Below, piece by piece: positions 1 through 13,877 of a DNA stretch of 64,000 nt; within the stretch, counting starts at the first letter, position 1, and each line of letters opens with the position of its first letter. The DNA lies in contig CAVPZW010000007.1 in assembly GCA_963710315.1 (NCBI GenBank), positions 537,869-601,868 on the forward strand, in the 5' to 3' direction. The stretch comes from Palsa-360 sp963710315 (GTDB lineage Bacteria > Acidobacteriota > Terriglobia > Acidiferrales > UBA7541). Both the position numbers and the translations under genes were made by a program. The notes below the pieces were generated by a model. That model searched no databases. It saw only the letters and a program-made list of their open reading frames with translations, and was not told where the DNA came from.

Positions 1-1040
1 TCCGAATTCACGAGATGCCAGCGGAGATAAATCTTCCAGGTCTCCAGCGGCGTTTCCTTCAGCTCCTGGCTCAAGGCCTCGAAAAATTTGGGCGAGGATA
101 CGTCCACAAAGTCGATCTTGCTGTGGCCGATTTCCTGAAAATAATCTTCCCAGGCCCAGTTTGGCGTGAGGGTTCGCAGGTCGCCGCGGCTCATTTTGTG
201 ATAGGTCTTTTCCGGATCGCGCCGCTCGACGCGAGTCAAGGAAGCTTCAGCCAGTTTGGTTTCCAGTTCGACGATGGCTCTCGCTTCGCCTGTGGCCTTG
301 GCGTCATCGTCGCCGGCAAGAGCGAGCATCTTCGCGACATGCTCTTCATATTGCCGGCGCAGCTCTTTCGATTTGTTGTCCGTCTTGGTGTAGTAGTCGC
401 GGTCCGGCATTCCCAGGCCGCCCTGATCCGCGCCGCCAATCACTTCCGAACTATTCTTCTCATCCTGCGTGGAGCCGAAATCAAACGGCGCGCGCACGCC
501 CATTCCCTGCAGCCGCGCGATTTCCGCCTGCAATTTCTCCGCGTTCCGAATGCTTTCTATCCGCGCAAATTCCGCGTCCAGCGGCTTGGCCCCGGCCGCA
601 TTGATACTTTTTTCATCCATGCAGCTTGCGTAGAAATCCCCAATTTTTTGCTCGTTCGATCCGGCGGCCGCTTGCGGATTGGCGGCCGCCGCTTCCAGGA
701 TCTGGTGAAGCAGCTCGCGATTTCTTTCCGCAAGCTCGTTGAAGCGTCCCCAGCTTGGATACGCGGCAGGCACGGGATTCCTGGCCAGCCATTCGCCGCT
801 GGCGTAATGGTAGAAGTCCTCGCATGGCTTGCAGGTCTTGTCCATATTCGTGAGGTCAACGCCATGAGCGGCAGGTGCAACGGGCTTCGCGCCGCCAGCC
901 TGCTGCCCGGCGCGCAGGATTTCAATGGAAGCGCAGGCGAGCAAAACAAACACCACGGCAATCGCAATTTTGCGAAGTGTGGAAATCTTTTTCAGGTTGA
1001 ATCTCCAAGAATGAGATGGAATCTTCGTGAAGGGTGTCAT
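1..1040 (-). CDS. M13 family metallopeptidase, N-terminal part (runs off window)
   Basis: The minus-strand frame from ATG at 1040 stays open to the left edge (346 codons), so the C-terminus is missing. It starts with a basic stretch and a hydrophobic segment (about residues 22-40, VFVLLACAS) that could be a signal anchor or a weak lipobox. Next come the M13 hallmarks CKPCEDFYHYASGEW (about 70-84), WGRFNELAERNRE and GLGMPDRDYY. These match the N-terminal domain of neprilysin/PepO-type zinc endopeptidases, which cut small peptides outside the cytoplasm. The catalytic HExxH domain lies beyond the edge, so activity cannot be judged. The frame was read by hand along its length and has no stop. Confidence 0.9.
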   Translation of the reverse strand, partial: MTPFTKIPSHSWRFNLKKISTLRKIAIAVVFVLLACASIEILRAGQQAGGAKPVAPAAHGVDLTNMDKTCKPCEDFYHYASGEWLARNPVPAAYPSWGRFNELAERNRELLHQILEAAAANPQAAAGSNEQKIGDFYASCMDEKSINAAGAKPLDAEFARIESIRNAEKLQAEIARLQGMGVRAPFDFGSTQDEKNSSEVIGGADQGGLGMPDRDYYTKTDNKSKELRRQYEEHVAKMLALAGDDDAKATGEARAIVELETKLAEASLTRVERRDPEKTYHKMSRGDLRTLTPNWAWEDYFQEIGHSKIDFVDVSSPKFFEALSQELKETPLETWKIYLRWHLVNS

Positions 1041-1170
1041 CACGCTACAGTCCTCCGTTTTATCCATGGGAAACACGTTCCAAGTTTTTGGCGCCGCCGC
1101 ACCAGTATCGAGTCGCCAGAAAAGCCGGATAGGAATTTAATAGGCCGCGGAAGAAACGCCCAAAGCTCTT

Positions 1171-1256
1171 GTCATTCTGAGCGGAGCGAGGAATCTCTCC
1201 TTCTTTAACTTGAGCGCAAACCGAGGAGAGAGATCCCTCGCTCCGCTCGGAATGAC
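1171..1256. repeat. Inverted repeat of the GTCATTCTGAGCGGAGCGAG type
   Basis: The left arm begins GTCATTCTGAGCGGAGCGAG and the right arm ends with its complement (CTCGCTCCGCTCGGAATGAC), separated by about 45 bases. A close relative lies at 25446-25523 and a partial one at about 27900. It sits 28 bases past the stop of the cytochrome gene at 1284-1712. Confidence 0.85.
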
Positions 1257-1283
1257 AAAATTAACGACTTTTTCCGCAACCAG

Positions 1284-1712
1284 CTAGGACTTGGGCGCGT
1301 TCCCATTGGCTGGCAGTGAACGAATGTAATTCACGATCTGCCAAACCTGCTCGGGAGTTTCCCTTCCGTCGTAGGCGGGCATGCGGCCCTTGCCTTTCAA
1401 TATGAGATAGGAAAGTTCGCCATCCGTGAAGTGCTCGAGGTTCTGGGATTTTCGCCAGTCGTGGACGTTCATGTTGGTATCCTTGGCCTGCAATCCCTTG
1501 CCGTCTCCGTCCTTGCCATGGCAAAGCGTGCAATCCGTTGCGCCATATAGCCGCTTGCCTTCCTCGATGGAAGCAGAATTCGATTCGACTGGATTCTTGC
1601 GGTCGATCTCTTCCTGAGGAATCTTGGTCTGCGGCGCGGCTTTCCCACTGCAACCAATAATCAATACACAACATAGAAGCGCGCACAGAATCGCGGCTGG
1701 CCTTGCCATCAT
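1284..1712 (-). CDS. Small c-type cytochrome lipoprotein
   Basis: A 142-residue protein with an N-terminal hydrophobic stretch ending in a lipobox (VLIIGCSG, Cys about residue 21), so probably a membrane-anchored periplasmic lipoprotein. One haem-c motif, CTLCH, lies at about residues 82-86 and is followed by GKDGDGKG. A candidate Met ligand sits in GRMPAYDG, and the helix PEQVWQIVNYIRSL is typical of class I cytochromes c. It probably shuttles electrons, but no partner enzyme is fused or adjacent. It is transcribed away from the DUF6644-like gene at 2054. The second Met is an equally possible start. Confidence 0.88.
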   Translation of the reverse strand: MMARPAAILCALLCCVLIIGCSGKAAPQTKIPQEEIDRKNPVESNSASIEEGKRLYGATDCTLCHGKDGDGKGLQAKDTNMNVHDWRKSQNLEHFTDGELSYLILKGKGRMPAYDGRETPEQVWQIVNYIRSLPANGNAPKS

Positions 1713-2053
1713 TTCCCCCTAAAACCTCGGACGATCGCGCGGAAGCACTCCACCCGGCTCGCTCCACGTACTTTTTCAAGACGGAGTTTATATTTTTTCC
1801 GGTGACCCGTACAGTGAAACCAGGATATCGCTGCAACGCTTTTTCCGCTAAAATGTTGCCGCCTTGATTGCGTGCTGAGCGGTAGTGTGCGAAACGCCGC
1901 AAAAGCATCGAGCGTCCAATAAAATAAGCAGTAGAAGATCGCTCATGGGCAGCGAGCAGCAGCGAGCAGGAACGCCGGAGGAATAAAGGCTTCTTGTTTT
2001 GAGCGTGGCTTTGGCGCAATTAACCCATTCGATTGACAGTGAGGGCCGGCGAA

Positions 2054-2545
2054 ATGCAACACCTTATGGAGTTTTGCACGTGGCTGGAGCAGACCGGGCT
2101 AGGCACGTCCATCCGGGATTCCGAGTGGCTTTTCCCGGTCATCGAAACGGTTCATATTGTTGGCATCGTTCTGCTTGTGGGCGCTACGTCGGTTCTGGAT
2201 CTGCGCCTGCTGGGATGGACCTATCGCGATAAATCGGTCTCTAAAATGGCGTGGAGATTCCTGCCCTGGGCTTGGGTGGGCTTCATCATTCAACTGATCA
2301 CAGGTGTTCTTTTGTTCGCCTCCGAGGCCACCAAGATGTATGGCAACCCCGGCTTTCAAATCAAGATGGTGCTGATCGTTGTGGCAGGCATCAATGCGCT
2401 GGTATTCCATAGCGTGGCGTACCAAAGCGTGGGCAAGTGGGAAAACGATCCCGTGGGGCCGCTCTCGGCGCGCGCCGCGGGACTAATATCAATCGTTTTG
2501 TGGTTTGGAATCGTTGCCGCAGGCCGCTGGATCGCCTACGTCTAA
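2054..2545 (+). CDS. DUF6644-like four-helix membrane protein, copy 1
   Basis: A 163-residue protein with about four membrane helices. It starts MQHLMEFCTWLEQT, contains VGATSVLDLRLLGW near residue 50 and ends SIVLWFGIVAAGRWIAYV. The start at 2054 is chosen because it aligns with the two paralogues at 30158-30646 and 30754-31254, which share the short amphipathic beginning, the VLDLRLLG motif and the FGIVA-GR ending. I recall this pattern as Pfam DUF6644, whose function is unknown. This copy stands alone, whereas the other two sit beside a multicopper oxidase. A strong inverted repeat lies 7 bases after the stop. Confidence 0.82.
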   Translation: MQHLMEFCTWLEQTGLGTSIRDSEWLFPVIETVHIVGIVLLVGATSVLDLRLLGWTYRDKSVSKMAWRFLPWAWVGFIIQLITGVLLFASEATKMYGNPGFQIKMVLIVVAGINALVFHSVAYQSVGKWENDPVGPLSARAAGLISIVLWFGIVAAGRWIAYV

Positions 2546-2551
2546 GGTTTG

Positions 2552-2625
2552 TGTGGCATAGGCTTCAGCCTGTGGCCTTTAGTCCTAGCAAGGACTAACC
2601 CCCACAGGCTGAAGCCTGTGCTACA
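2552..2625. repeat. REP-like hairpin (GGCTTCAGCCTGTGG family)
   Basis: A nearly perfect inverted repeat, with arm core GGCTTCAGCCTGTGG and complement CCACAGGCTGAAGCC. It fills the gap between two convergent genes, 7 bases from the upstream stop and 11 from the downstream one. Same family as 13117-13187 and 23691-23765. It may act as a bidirectional transcript end. Confidence 0.85.
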
Positions 2626-2635
2626 AAACCCACGT

Positions 2636-3934
2636 TCACTGCGCGGATACTTCGGATTCGAGTTTCGCCATTACCGGCCGCGGCACCCCGCCGGCCAGCG
2701 CCGCCACAAGCCCGCACAACGCCGCGAAGGACAGCCAAAGCGCCGGCATGGCGCGGTTTCCCGTCTCGTGAATCAGAGCAGTGCAAATCGCGGGGGTGAA
2801 TCCACCAAAAATCGCCGTCGCCAAACTGAACGCCAGCGAAAATCCGGAAGTGCGAATCTCCGGCGGCATGATTTCCGCAAGGTGCGGAATCATGGCCCCG
2901 TTGTAAACGCCGAAGAAAATGGACAGCCACAATTCCACGATCAGCAGGCGTGTGGTGGACGGGCTGCTGACCAGCCACAACATCGCGGGATAGGAAGTCA
3001 GAATGGCCGCCACCGTGACCCCGATCAGAATGGGCCGCCTTCCAACAATGTCGGAGATCGCTCCACCGGTCGGCAGCCAGAAAAAATTTGACATGCCCAC
3101 GCAGAACGTCACCAGAAGACTCTGGCGGCTTGTGAGGTGCAGCACTTCGATGCCGTAGGTCGGTGTATAGGCGGTGATCAGATAGAAACTCACCGTGGTC
3201 ATGGTGGAGAACAAAACGCCGATGGTGACAATTTTCCAATTCGTCACAAGCGAGGCAAGCACTTCGTCGATCTTGGGATGGTGTTTCTGCGCTAGAAACG
3301 CCTCCGTCTCCTCCAGCGATTTGCGCAGCCAGAACAGCAGCGGGACAATCATGCAACCGATGAGGAACGGCACGCGCCATCCCCAGGCGGACATGCGCTC
3401 GGGCGGCATAATGATGCTGAGCGCCACGCCCAGCAGTGCCGCAAAAACCACGGCGACCTGCTGGCTGGCCGATTGCCATGCGCAATAAAATCCGCGGTGG
3501 CCGGGCGTGGCCATCTCCGCAAGATAAATAGATGCTCCGCCCACTCCGACGCCGGCCGAAAATCCCTGCAACAAGCGTCCAAGCAGCACCACGATCGGCG
3601 CGACAATTCCGATGGTTCGATACGGCGGAGTAAATGCGATGACCATCGTGCCGACAGCCATCAAGGAAAGCGTGAAGATCAGTCCCGCGCGCCTGCCATG
3701 GCGGTCCACATAAGCGCCCAGCACGACGGCGCCCAGCGGGCGCATCAGGTAGCCCGCGCCAAAAGTTCCCAGCGTCAACATCAAGGAGGCGTAGGCGTTG
3801 CTGGAGGGAAAAATTTCGCGCGCGATGTACGACGCATAGTATGCATACACCATGAAGTCGTACATCTCCAGAAAGTTGCCGCTGGAGATGCGTATGACAT
3901 TGCCGATTTTGGAACTTCCAGGTTGTGCGCTCAT
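2636..3934 (-). CDS. MFS transporter, citrate/tricarballylate:H+ symporter-like
   Basis: A 432-residue protein with about twelve hydrophobic segments. It opens with SGNFLEMYDFMVYAYYA, typical of the metabolite:H+ symporter family of the major facilitator superfamily (citrate, tricarballylate, alpha-ketoglutarate carriers). The loop motif DRHGRRAGL after TM2 and its second-half counterpart DIVGRRPILIG are both present, and so is GRLLQGFSAGVGVGGAS. The length is normal for the family and no helix is visibly missing. It would import a carboxylic acid with protons; the substrate cannot be fixed from sequence. It is convergent with the DUF6644-like gene and separated from the propeller gene by a strong inverted repeat. 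Confidence 0.9.
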   Translation of the reverse strand: MSAQPGSSKIGNVIRISSGNFLEMYDFMVYAYYASYIAREIFPSSNAYASLMLTLGTFGAGYLMRPLGAVVLGAYVDRHGRRAGLIFTLSLMAVGTMVIAFTPPYRTIGIVAPIVVLLGRLLQGFSAGVGVGGASIYLAEMATPGHRGFYCAWQSASQQVAVVFAALLGVALSIIMPPERMSAWGWRVPFLIGCMIVPLLFWLRKSLEETEAFLAQKHHPKIDEVLASLVTNWKIVTIGVLFSTMTTVSFYLITAYTPTYGIEVLHLTSRQSLLVTFCVGMSNFFWLPTGGAISDIVGRRPILIGVTVAAILTSYPAMLWLVSSPSTTRLLIVELWLSIFFGVYNGAMIPHLAEIMPPEIRTSGFSLAFSLATAIFGGFTPAICTALIHETGNRAMPALWLSFAALCGLVAALAGGVPRPVMAKLESEVSAQ

Positions 3935-3970
3935 AAGGCTCGAATTATTTCCACTTGTATCCGCTCATTT

Positions 3971-4046
3971 GTGGCGCCGGCGTCCCGCCGGCGGTTTTGC
4001 GCTGCGTGAAGAATACAAAAAGCCGCCGGCGGGACGCCGGCGCCAC
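3971..4046. repeat. GC-rich inverted repeat after a stop codon
   Basis: The arm GTGGCGCCGGCGTCCCGCCG recurs as its complement about 30 bases away. It begins 15 bases past the stop of the propeller gene (4061-5668, minus strand). The unit differs from the GGCTTCAGCC family but has the same size and position. Confidence 0.85.
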
Positions 4047-4060
4047 GCACATCGCGTACC

Positions 4061-5668
4061 CTACTTCCCTGCCTGCCCGGATGCATCCGTTAAATAAAAA
4101 TATCCAACCTTGTTATTCGACGGCGAACCGTACCAAATCCTTTTCCCGTCGGCGTCGGGGAAAAATTCGCGAATGGTATTTTCCGAATGTGGAAATGGGT
4201 ACTCCACAATTTTTCCAGTCTTGGGATCGAGGCGTCCCACCACATCCAAATAATACGACGAATACCACACGCTGTGGTCTCCCGCGATTCCAATTGCATA
4301 CGGGAAGGAATCGATTCCGCCGGGCACATCGTATTCCTTGAATGTTTCCGTCTTGGGGTCGAAGCGGCCAATCTTTCCCTTTTGAAACTCTCCGAACCAC
4401 ACGGTTCCGTCCGTATCCAGGGCGATTCTGCGCTCGTAGGATTCCAGCGTTGGCGGCATCCACTGCTGCACTTTCAGCGTCTTGGCATCCACTTTGCCGA
4501 TCTGCCCCGTCCCCGGATTTGTGAACCACACGTTTTCATCCTTATCGAAGGCAAGGCTGTAGGTGTGGTCCGCTTCCATGAAATCATGGAATTTCTTGGT
4601 TTCAGGATCGAACAAAGTCAATGGATAGCCGCTGGACCACGCCCGTCCCTTGGAATCCACCCGCACCGTATGCCGCGAGCCGCCGTCCTCCCTTCCTTCC
4701 TTGCCTGGTCGATAGGCGTCCTGATATTCGGTGATCTGCTTGGTGACCGGATCCCACCTGCCCAGCTTGTCGGAAGCCTGCTCGGTGAGCCATACGGAGC
4801 CGTCCGGCGCGGCGATGGCGGAATGCACCGCGGCAGTGCCCTGGTTCGGCACCGGAAAATCCTGCATTTCGGCTGTCTGCGGATTGAGCCGCGTAATTTT
4901 ATTTCCAATCCCAAAATTTGGAATCCAAACCGATCCATCCTTTGCGGGCGCTGCGCTGAACGGCATGCGGCTCGGCCCCGGCATGTCATATTCCACATAC
5001 GCAATCTTCGTGGCTTCGCTCGTGAACGGGCGCAGCGTTTCCTTGTATCCCGGCGCATCGGCCGCGGACTTCGGCAGCACCGAATCCTCGCCATACAGCT
5101 TGTGCAGATATGCGGCCACCTCTTCGGCGTCCTGGTCCGTGATTCGGTAGGACAAGCTGAAGTGCATGGTCTCGCGCATGAACTGCACGCGGTCCTTCCA
5201 GCCGTCCTCATCGCGCGTCACCGAGGCCATGCGCGTTTGAAATCCGTGGCAGATAAAACATTTCACGAAAATGGTCTGCTTGGCCTTGTCTTCCGGCCAA
5301 AGTTTCTTTGCCTGATAAATGGAAAGCTCGTTCCAGCGCACAATTCCAGCCTGCATCGAAAAATCGATGGCCGCAGTTTGATCCGCCGCGAGCGTCACGC
5401 CGCTCTTGGGTTCCGCGCGCAAGCCGGTTGCCTTGACCTGCACGCGGTATTCGCCCGCCGGCAATTTCTCGCTGCGGTAGCGCCCTTGCCCATCCGACAG
5501 CACAAAGAAACTCATCTTCGTTTTTGTGTTTTGCGCCTGAATGAACGCGCCTTCCACAGGCTTCCCGTCAGGCCCCTTCACTGTTCCGGAAATCGTCGCT
5601 GCATGGAAAGTTGCGGCAAAAGAAAACGCCAGGCCCAGCAAGGCCAAAAGTTTGCTTTGAAGCTTCAT
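4061..5668 (-). CDS. Secreted haem-c and streptogramin-lyase-like propeller protein
   Basis: A 535-residue exported protein. The start at 5668 is chosen because AAGGAG lies 6 bases upstream and the next residues form a clean signal peptide (MKLQSKLLALLGLAFSFAA). A carboxypeptidase-regulatory-like beta domain follows (about 25-115, ISGTVKGPDGKPVEGA). Next is a helical segment with one haem motif, CFICH (about residue 136). A long beta-propeller then repeats WF/VW blades such as DGSVWLTEQASDKLGRWDP, as in Vgb/streptogramin lyase-like proteins. Vgb proper is a cytoplasmic resistance enzyme; the haem and signal peptide make that role unlikely here. It is probably a periplasmic sensor, binding or redox protein, with no substrate evident. 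Confidence 0.85.
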   Translation of the reverse strand: MKLQSKLLALLGLAFSFAATFHAATISGTVKGPDGKPVEGAFIQAQNTKTKMSFFVLSDGQGRYRSEKLPAGEYRVQVKATGLRAEPKSGVTLAADQTAAIDFSMQAGIVRWNELSIYQAKKLWPEDKAKQTIFVKCFICHGFQTRMASVTRDEDGWKDRVQFMRETMHFSLSYRITDQDAEEVAAYLHKLYGEDSVLPKSAADAPGYKETLRPFTSEATKIAYVEYDMPGPSRMPFSAAPAKDGSVWIPNFGIGNKITRLNPQTAEMQDFPVPNQGTAAVHSAIAAPDGSVWLTEQASDKLGRWDPVTKQITEYQDAYRPGKEGREDGGSRHTVRVDSKGRAWSSGYPLTLFDPETKKFHDFMEADHTYSLAFDKDENVWFTNPGTGQIGKVDAKTLKVQQWMPPTLESYERRIALDTDGTVWFGEFQKGKIGRFDPKTETFKEYDVPGGIDSFPYAIGIAGDHSVWYSSYYLDVVGRLDPKTGKIVEYPFPHSENTIREFFPDADGKRIWYGSPSNNKVGYFYLTDASGQAGK

Positions 5669-5938
5669 GCCTGCTCCTTCGAAGTTTGGTTCCAATCGCT
5701 GCCAATGCTATTTGGAATTGTGCGTGGCATTATGCCCCAGAATCCGTGGAAATTGGTACAGGCTTCGTTTTCCGGTGATGGACCAGTTTCCGCTAACCCC
5801 TGTCTAACAGGCTGTAGGTTAAATTCCGCAGCCAAAGCTTTCCCCGGCGTGTAAACTAAGCCCGATGGCCCTGCTGGTCATTTGGCAATGCGAGTTGTTT
5901 GAAGCCTGGCTCCGAGCTAGCTGGTGAAAGGGTGCAAC

Positions 5939-6184
5939 ATGAAAGATGAGACCGCCGACAATATTGCAAGTGAATTGCGGCTGATTCGAGAAGAATTGCA
6001 GAAATTGACCGGCGCGCTAAAATCCATCGCGAGTCGGTCACAGAACTCCAACAAATCTGGAAGGTCATTTCAGGGGCGCAATTCCTTGCCGTTTGAGCCC
6101 GGACAACCAGATCGAAAACAGCAGGCGGTTCGACGCCCCGAAGATAAGCGTCGTCAATGGCACCTTCCGAGAGACGCTAAATAA
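5939..6184 (+). CDS. Small hypothetical protein with N-terminal coiled coil
   Basis: An 81-codon frame starting ATG AAA GAT GAG, preceded by GAAAGGG about 7 bases upstream. Residues 1-28 have heptad spacing (ELRLIREELQKLTGALKSI), suggesting a short coiled coil. The remainder is basic, rich in Arg, Gln and Pro, and low in complexity. I recognise no family. It lies alone between the propeller gene and a gene-poor region, and the tail may be non-coding read-through. Confidence 0.4.
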   Translation: MKDETADNIASELRLIREELQKLTGALKSIASRSQNSNKSGRSFQGRNSLPFEPGQPDRKQQAVRRPEDKRRQWHLPRDAK

Positions 6185-7129
6185 TAATATTGTTAAGCGA
6201 AGCAGTTGGAACAATCACGACTGTTTTTCAGGGACATTGTGAACTCTTGCATCCGCTTTGCATGGTCAATGCTATGGTTGCTCGACGCTGACGCACTCAT
6301 AACTGTGCACTGGGGCTCGCGCCGGGTGAAGACTTCACAAACCGGATTGCGTGAGTGGCAGAAGATCGGAAATAGTCTCGGCGTACGAAACCCAGTTTCC
6401 GGTAATCCCTGCTGAGACCGCCCCGTTTCTCAGGACTTGGCCAGCATCCGCGACGAGGATATCGACACTCCGAGTAACCGTGTGCAATATTCATTGCGAT
6501 GCGATACCAAATCGACGGCTCTCGATTCGTCAGGAGTCGAGCACACATCTTGACTTGTTCAGTGACTCGGCGGTATGAGGAGACTGTGGGTGACGCCATC
6601 AAACGCAGATCGTGACTCGTTCGCTACCTCGGTATAGCTGCAATCTTGTGTATCGCTGTCATAGCAGCCGATTCAAAGTCCTAATTATGTTGTCAGAGTG
6701 ACCGGCGACGCGACGGATTGGGTGATCCATTTTCTTGTAGGATTCGGAGGCATCAATTGCGGTCGCGTCAGGGGTCGAGGCGACCCATCACTGGCAAAAA
6801 ATGCGCTCTGGAAGCAAATGCGAATGGGCAGCCGTTTCGAGTGATTTATAACCTTCCAACGATTGACGGAAGTACAGCGGTTGGCTTTGTCAGAACGCGG
6901 CATGGCGCGATTCTTGCGGTGAGTTTTTCCGGCTGTTGAACCGGGACCTCATCTCGGAATGTGGCGTTGTGTCCCGGCTGGCTTCGGGCCAAATTCCGAT
7001 GAGATCTCTCTCAGGAACTAGCTAAATATTGAGTCCACTGGTTTGCCAATTGGAGACTGCGCGTGCAAATGAAAAGGGGCCAATTTTATGCCATTTGGCC
7101 CCCGGCAGAAATCCTTCAGTAGCTTTTGT
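6185..7129. other. Gene-poor region
   Basis: I see no convincing gene. Frames here are short, lack ribosome sites and have no recognisable motifs; the best is a 48-codon frame at about 6701-6847. Near 6391-6420 the motif CCCAGTTTCCGGTAATCCC relates to copies at about 5783, 7672 and, inverted, 7903. An imperfect inverted repeat (CTCATCTCGGAAT and ATTCCGATGAGAT) spans about 6950-7008. Confidence 0.5.
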
Positions 7130-7417
7130 TTATTTGTGTATGTAGATGCCGACGTCGAACCGACCGTGATCCCAGTCGGCCTTGTGATCGCTGCACCACT
7201 TGCGGTTGTTGTCCATGCGCTGTACGTCACTGGCCACTTGCCGGCTGTTTTCGCCGTGCTTGGCCGCATCCTTATCGATCCTGGCGCGATCTGCTTCGAG
7301 CCTCTCGTGGCAACTCTTGCCCCAGTCCTTATCTGCCCTAGCAGGTGCCCCGACGGCCAGCAGTAAGCCTCCGGCCAGCGCGGTGGTCAGAGCCATTCGA
7401 GTCCATAATTTACTCAT
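7130..7417 (-). CDS. Small secreted hypothetical protein
   Basis: A 95-residue protein. The start at 7417 (MSKLWTRMALTTALAGG) is preferred because GGGAGA lies 8 bases upstream and it gives a clean signal peptide cleaved near APARA-DK. The mature part, about 68 residues, is highly charged and helical and has two cysteines (SCHERLEADRAR and RKWCSDHKADW) that may form a disulfide. It ends DVGIYIHK. I do not recognise a family. The isolated position in a gene-poor stretch gives no functional hint. Confidence 0.65.
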   Translation of the reverse strand: MSKLWTRMALTTALAGGLLLAVGAPARADKDWGKSCHERLEADRARIDKDAAKHGENSRQVASDVQRMDNNRKWCSDHKADWDHGRFDVGIYIHK

Positions 7418-8146
7418 GATCAGCAATCTCCCGGTAAACCCGCGGCCGTGAAAGTCAATCCCGGCGCAGCGCTCACCTCTGGTAAATTTCATTCCAATTT
7501 AGTCTGGCACCAGAGCTGCGGCAATGCTGTTCAATTTAGAACACCAGATCAAATAGGCAGCAAGTGGATTCGGTCATTGCTCATCAGTTGACTCGCGTTA
7601 AGTACGCCCTCCACTTCTTTGATCGCCAAGTCTTGATAAGTCGTCTTATCGATATGCGGGAAACCCAGATTCCCAGTTGCCGATAATCCCGGCGGTCTCA
7701 ATGGGTCGATGCAACACTTGTTCAAAGTCTCCTTGAACGAGTCTAAGAGGCTTATTTCGTGCCCCGGTATCAATTCAAACAAGGCAAAAGCCCTGTATAG
7801 GTTTTGATTGAGTACGATTGCACCGATCAATTCTCGTTGGGAAGCGCTGTCAGCTCAACTGGTTATAGGGTGTTGCATCGACCGGTTGAGCTGGCACCTC
7901 TTCTCGGAAACTGGCCCACCACCCGTTTCCTGGTAGTACCCGGATTACATTTGTAGGGCAGCTATTCCCTCCCAGGGGCTCGGGATTAAGAGTGTCTGCA
8001 CTACTCCAACCGACCGCTTGCGCTGTTCCAACGGTAGTGCTAATTTGCTTCTCTAGTGGAATTTATATCGTAGCCCTAGGCTTTGGTTGAGTGCCTGAGG
8101 TTTTCTTCAAGGCATCAACTTAATGGCCTCCGGCTTGGAGATCATA
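7418..8146. other. Gene-poor region upstream of nifJ
   Basis: No supported gene. A minus-strand frame at 7549-7830 (93 codons, TTG start) has no ribosome site or known motif. A 12-bp inverted repeat with one mismatch (AGCTCAACTGGT and ACCGGTTGAGCT) lies at 7852-7891. Motifs related to CCAGTTTCCGATAATCCC lie at 7672-7700 and, inverted, 7903-7915. The nifJ promoter must be here, but I could not pick one out. Confidence 0.45.
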
Positions 8147-13102
<4,956 letters not shown>

Positions 13103-13116
13103 TCACAGTCTTTAAG

Positions 13117-13187
13117 TAGCGCGGGCTTCAGCCTGCGGGGGTTAGTCCGAGCACGAACCAAAACCCGCAGGCTGAAGCCCGCGCCAC
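13117..13187. repeat. REP-like hairpin (GGGCTTCAGCCTGCGG family)
   Basis: Inverted repeat with arm core GCGCGGGCTTCAGCCTGCGG and its complement. It lies between the convergent nifJ and CBS genes, 15 and 4 bases from their stops. Confidence 0.85.
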
Positions 13188-13190
13188 AAA

Positions 13191-13640
13191 TCATCCTGGA
13201 TACGAGTTGGAAATGTAACTGTGCAATTGCAATATGGTTTGCTGCTGAGCGGAAATAATCCACTTCACCAGGTCGCCGATGGAAACCACGCCCAATACAA
13301 CTCCATCCTCCACCACAGGCAGATGACGGATGCGATTTTCGGTCATGATCCTCATGCCCTCCTCGACCGTCTGATCGGGAGTCACGAAAATTGCCGGGCT
13401 GGTCATGATTTCTTTTACCTGGGTTTGCCTGGAGGACTTTCCCTGCAGAATCACTTTTCGCGCATAGTCGCGCTCGGAAACCACGCCAACCAATCCGCCA
13501 TCCAGCACCACCATCAAGGCTCCGGCGTGTTTTTCCGCCATGATTTCGATTGCATCGTAGACACTGGCGTCCGGGGAAACTTGCCATACGTTCTGGCCTT
13601 TTTCTTTCAGGATTAATCGAATCGTGTCGACCAGATTCAT
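13191..13640 (-). CDS. Two-CBS-domain protein
   Basis: A 149-residue cytoplasmic protein consisting almost only of a CBS pair: first motif ASVYDAIEIMAEKHAGALMV (about 25-44), then GVVSERDYARKVI; second motif TVEEGMRIMTENRIRHLPVV (about 91-110), then GVVSIGDLVKWII. Such stand-alone pairs bind adenine nucleotides or NAD-type ligands and often act as energy sensors. No effector domain is fused. It is convergent with nifJ, so co-transcription is excluded. The C-terminal tail QQQTILQLHSYISNSYPG resembles that of other single CBS-pair proteins. Confidence 0.92.
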   Translation of the reverse strand: MNLVDTIRLILKEKGQNVWQVSPDASVYDAIEIMAEKHAGALMVVLDGGLVGVVSERDYARKVILQGKSSRQTQVKEIMTSPAIFVTPDQTVEEGMRIMTENRIRHLPVVEDGVVLGVVSIGDLVKWIISAQQQTILQLHSYISNSYPG

Positions 13641-13877
13641 GGGCGCCTCGATTTCAGCGGTTTCGCTCGACAGACTTTTGGACTTTCCTTGAATATCTTC
13701 CCTTGCCCATGACCATACGGCAGCTGCTTTGCCAAGTCAAGGCCGGACGCTCGCCACAGCTACGGGGCATACAGTCGCGTTAGGAAAGGCGGCGCATTGT
13801 GCGCGGAAGCGGTCAGGCGTATATTGTCACGCAGCAAGCAACACACAATTAAATATTCAGCTCGGGGGAATGCTCAA

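Noticed and set aside
7549..7830. 93-codon minus-strand frame starting with TTG
   Set aside because: No ribosome site, no recognisable motif and isolated position; not enough to call a gene.
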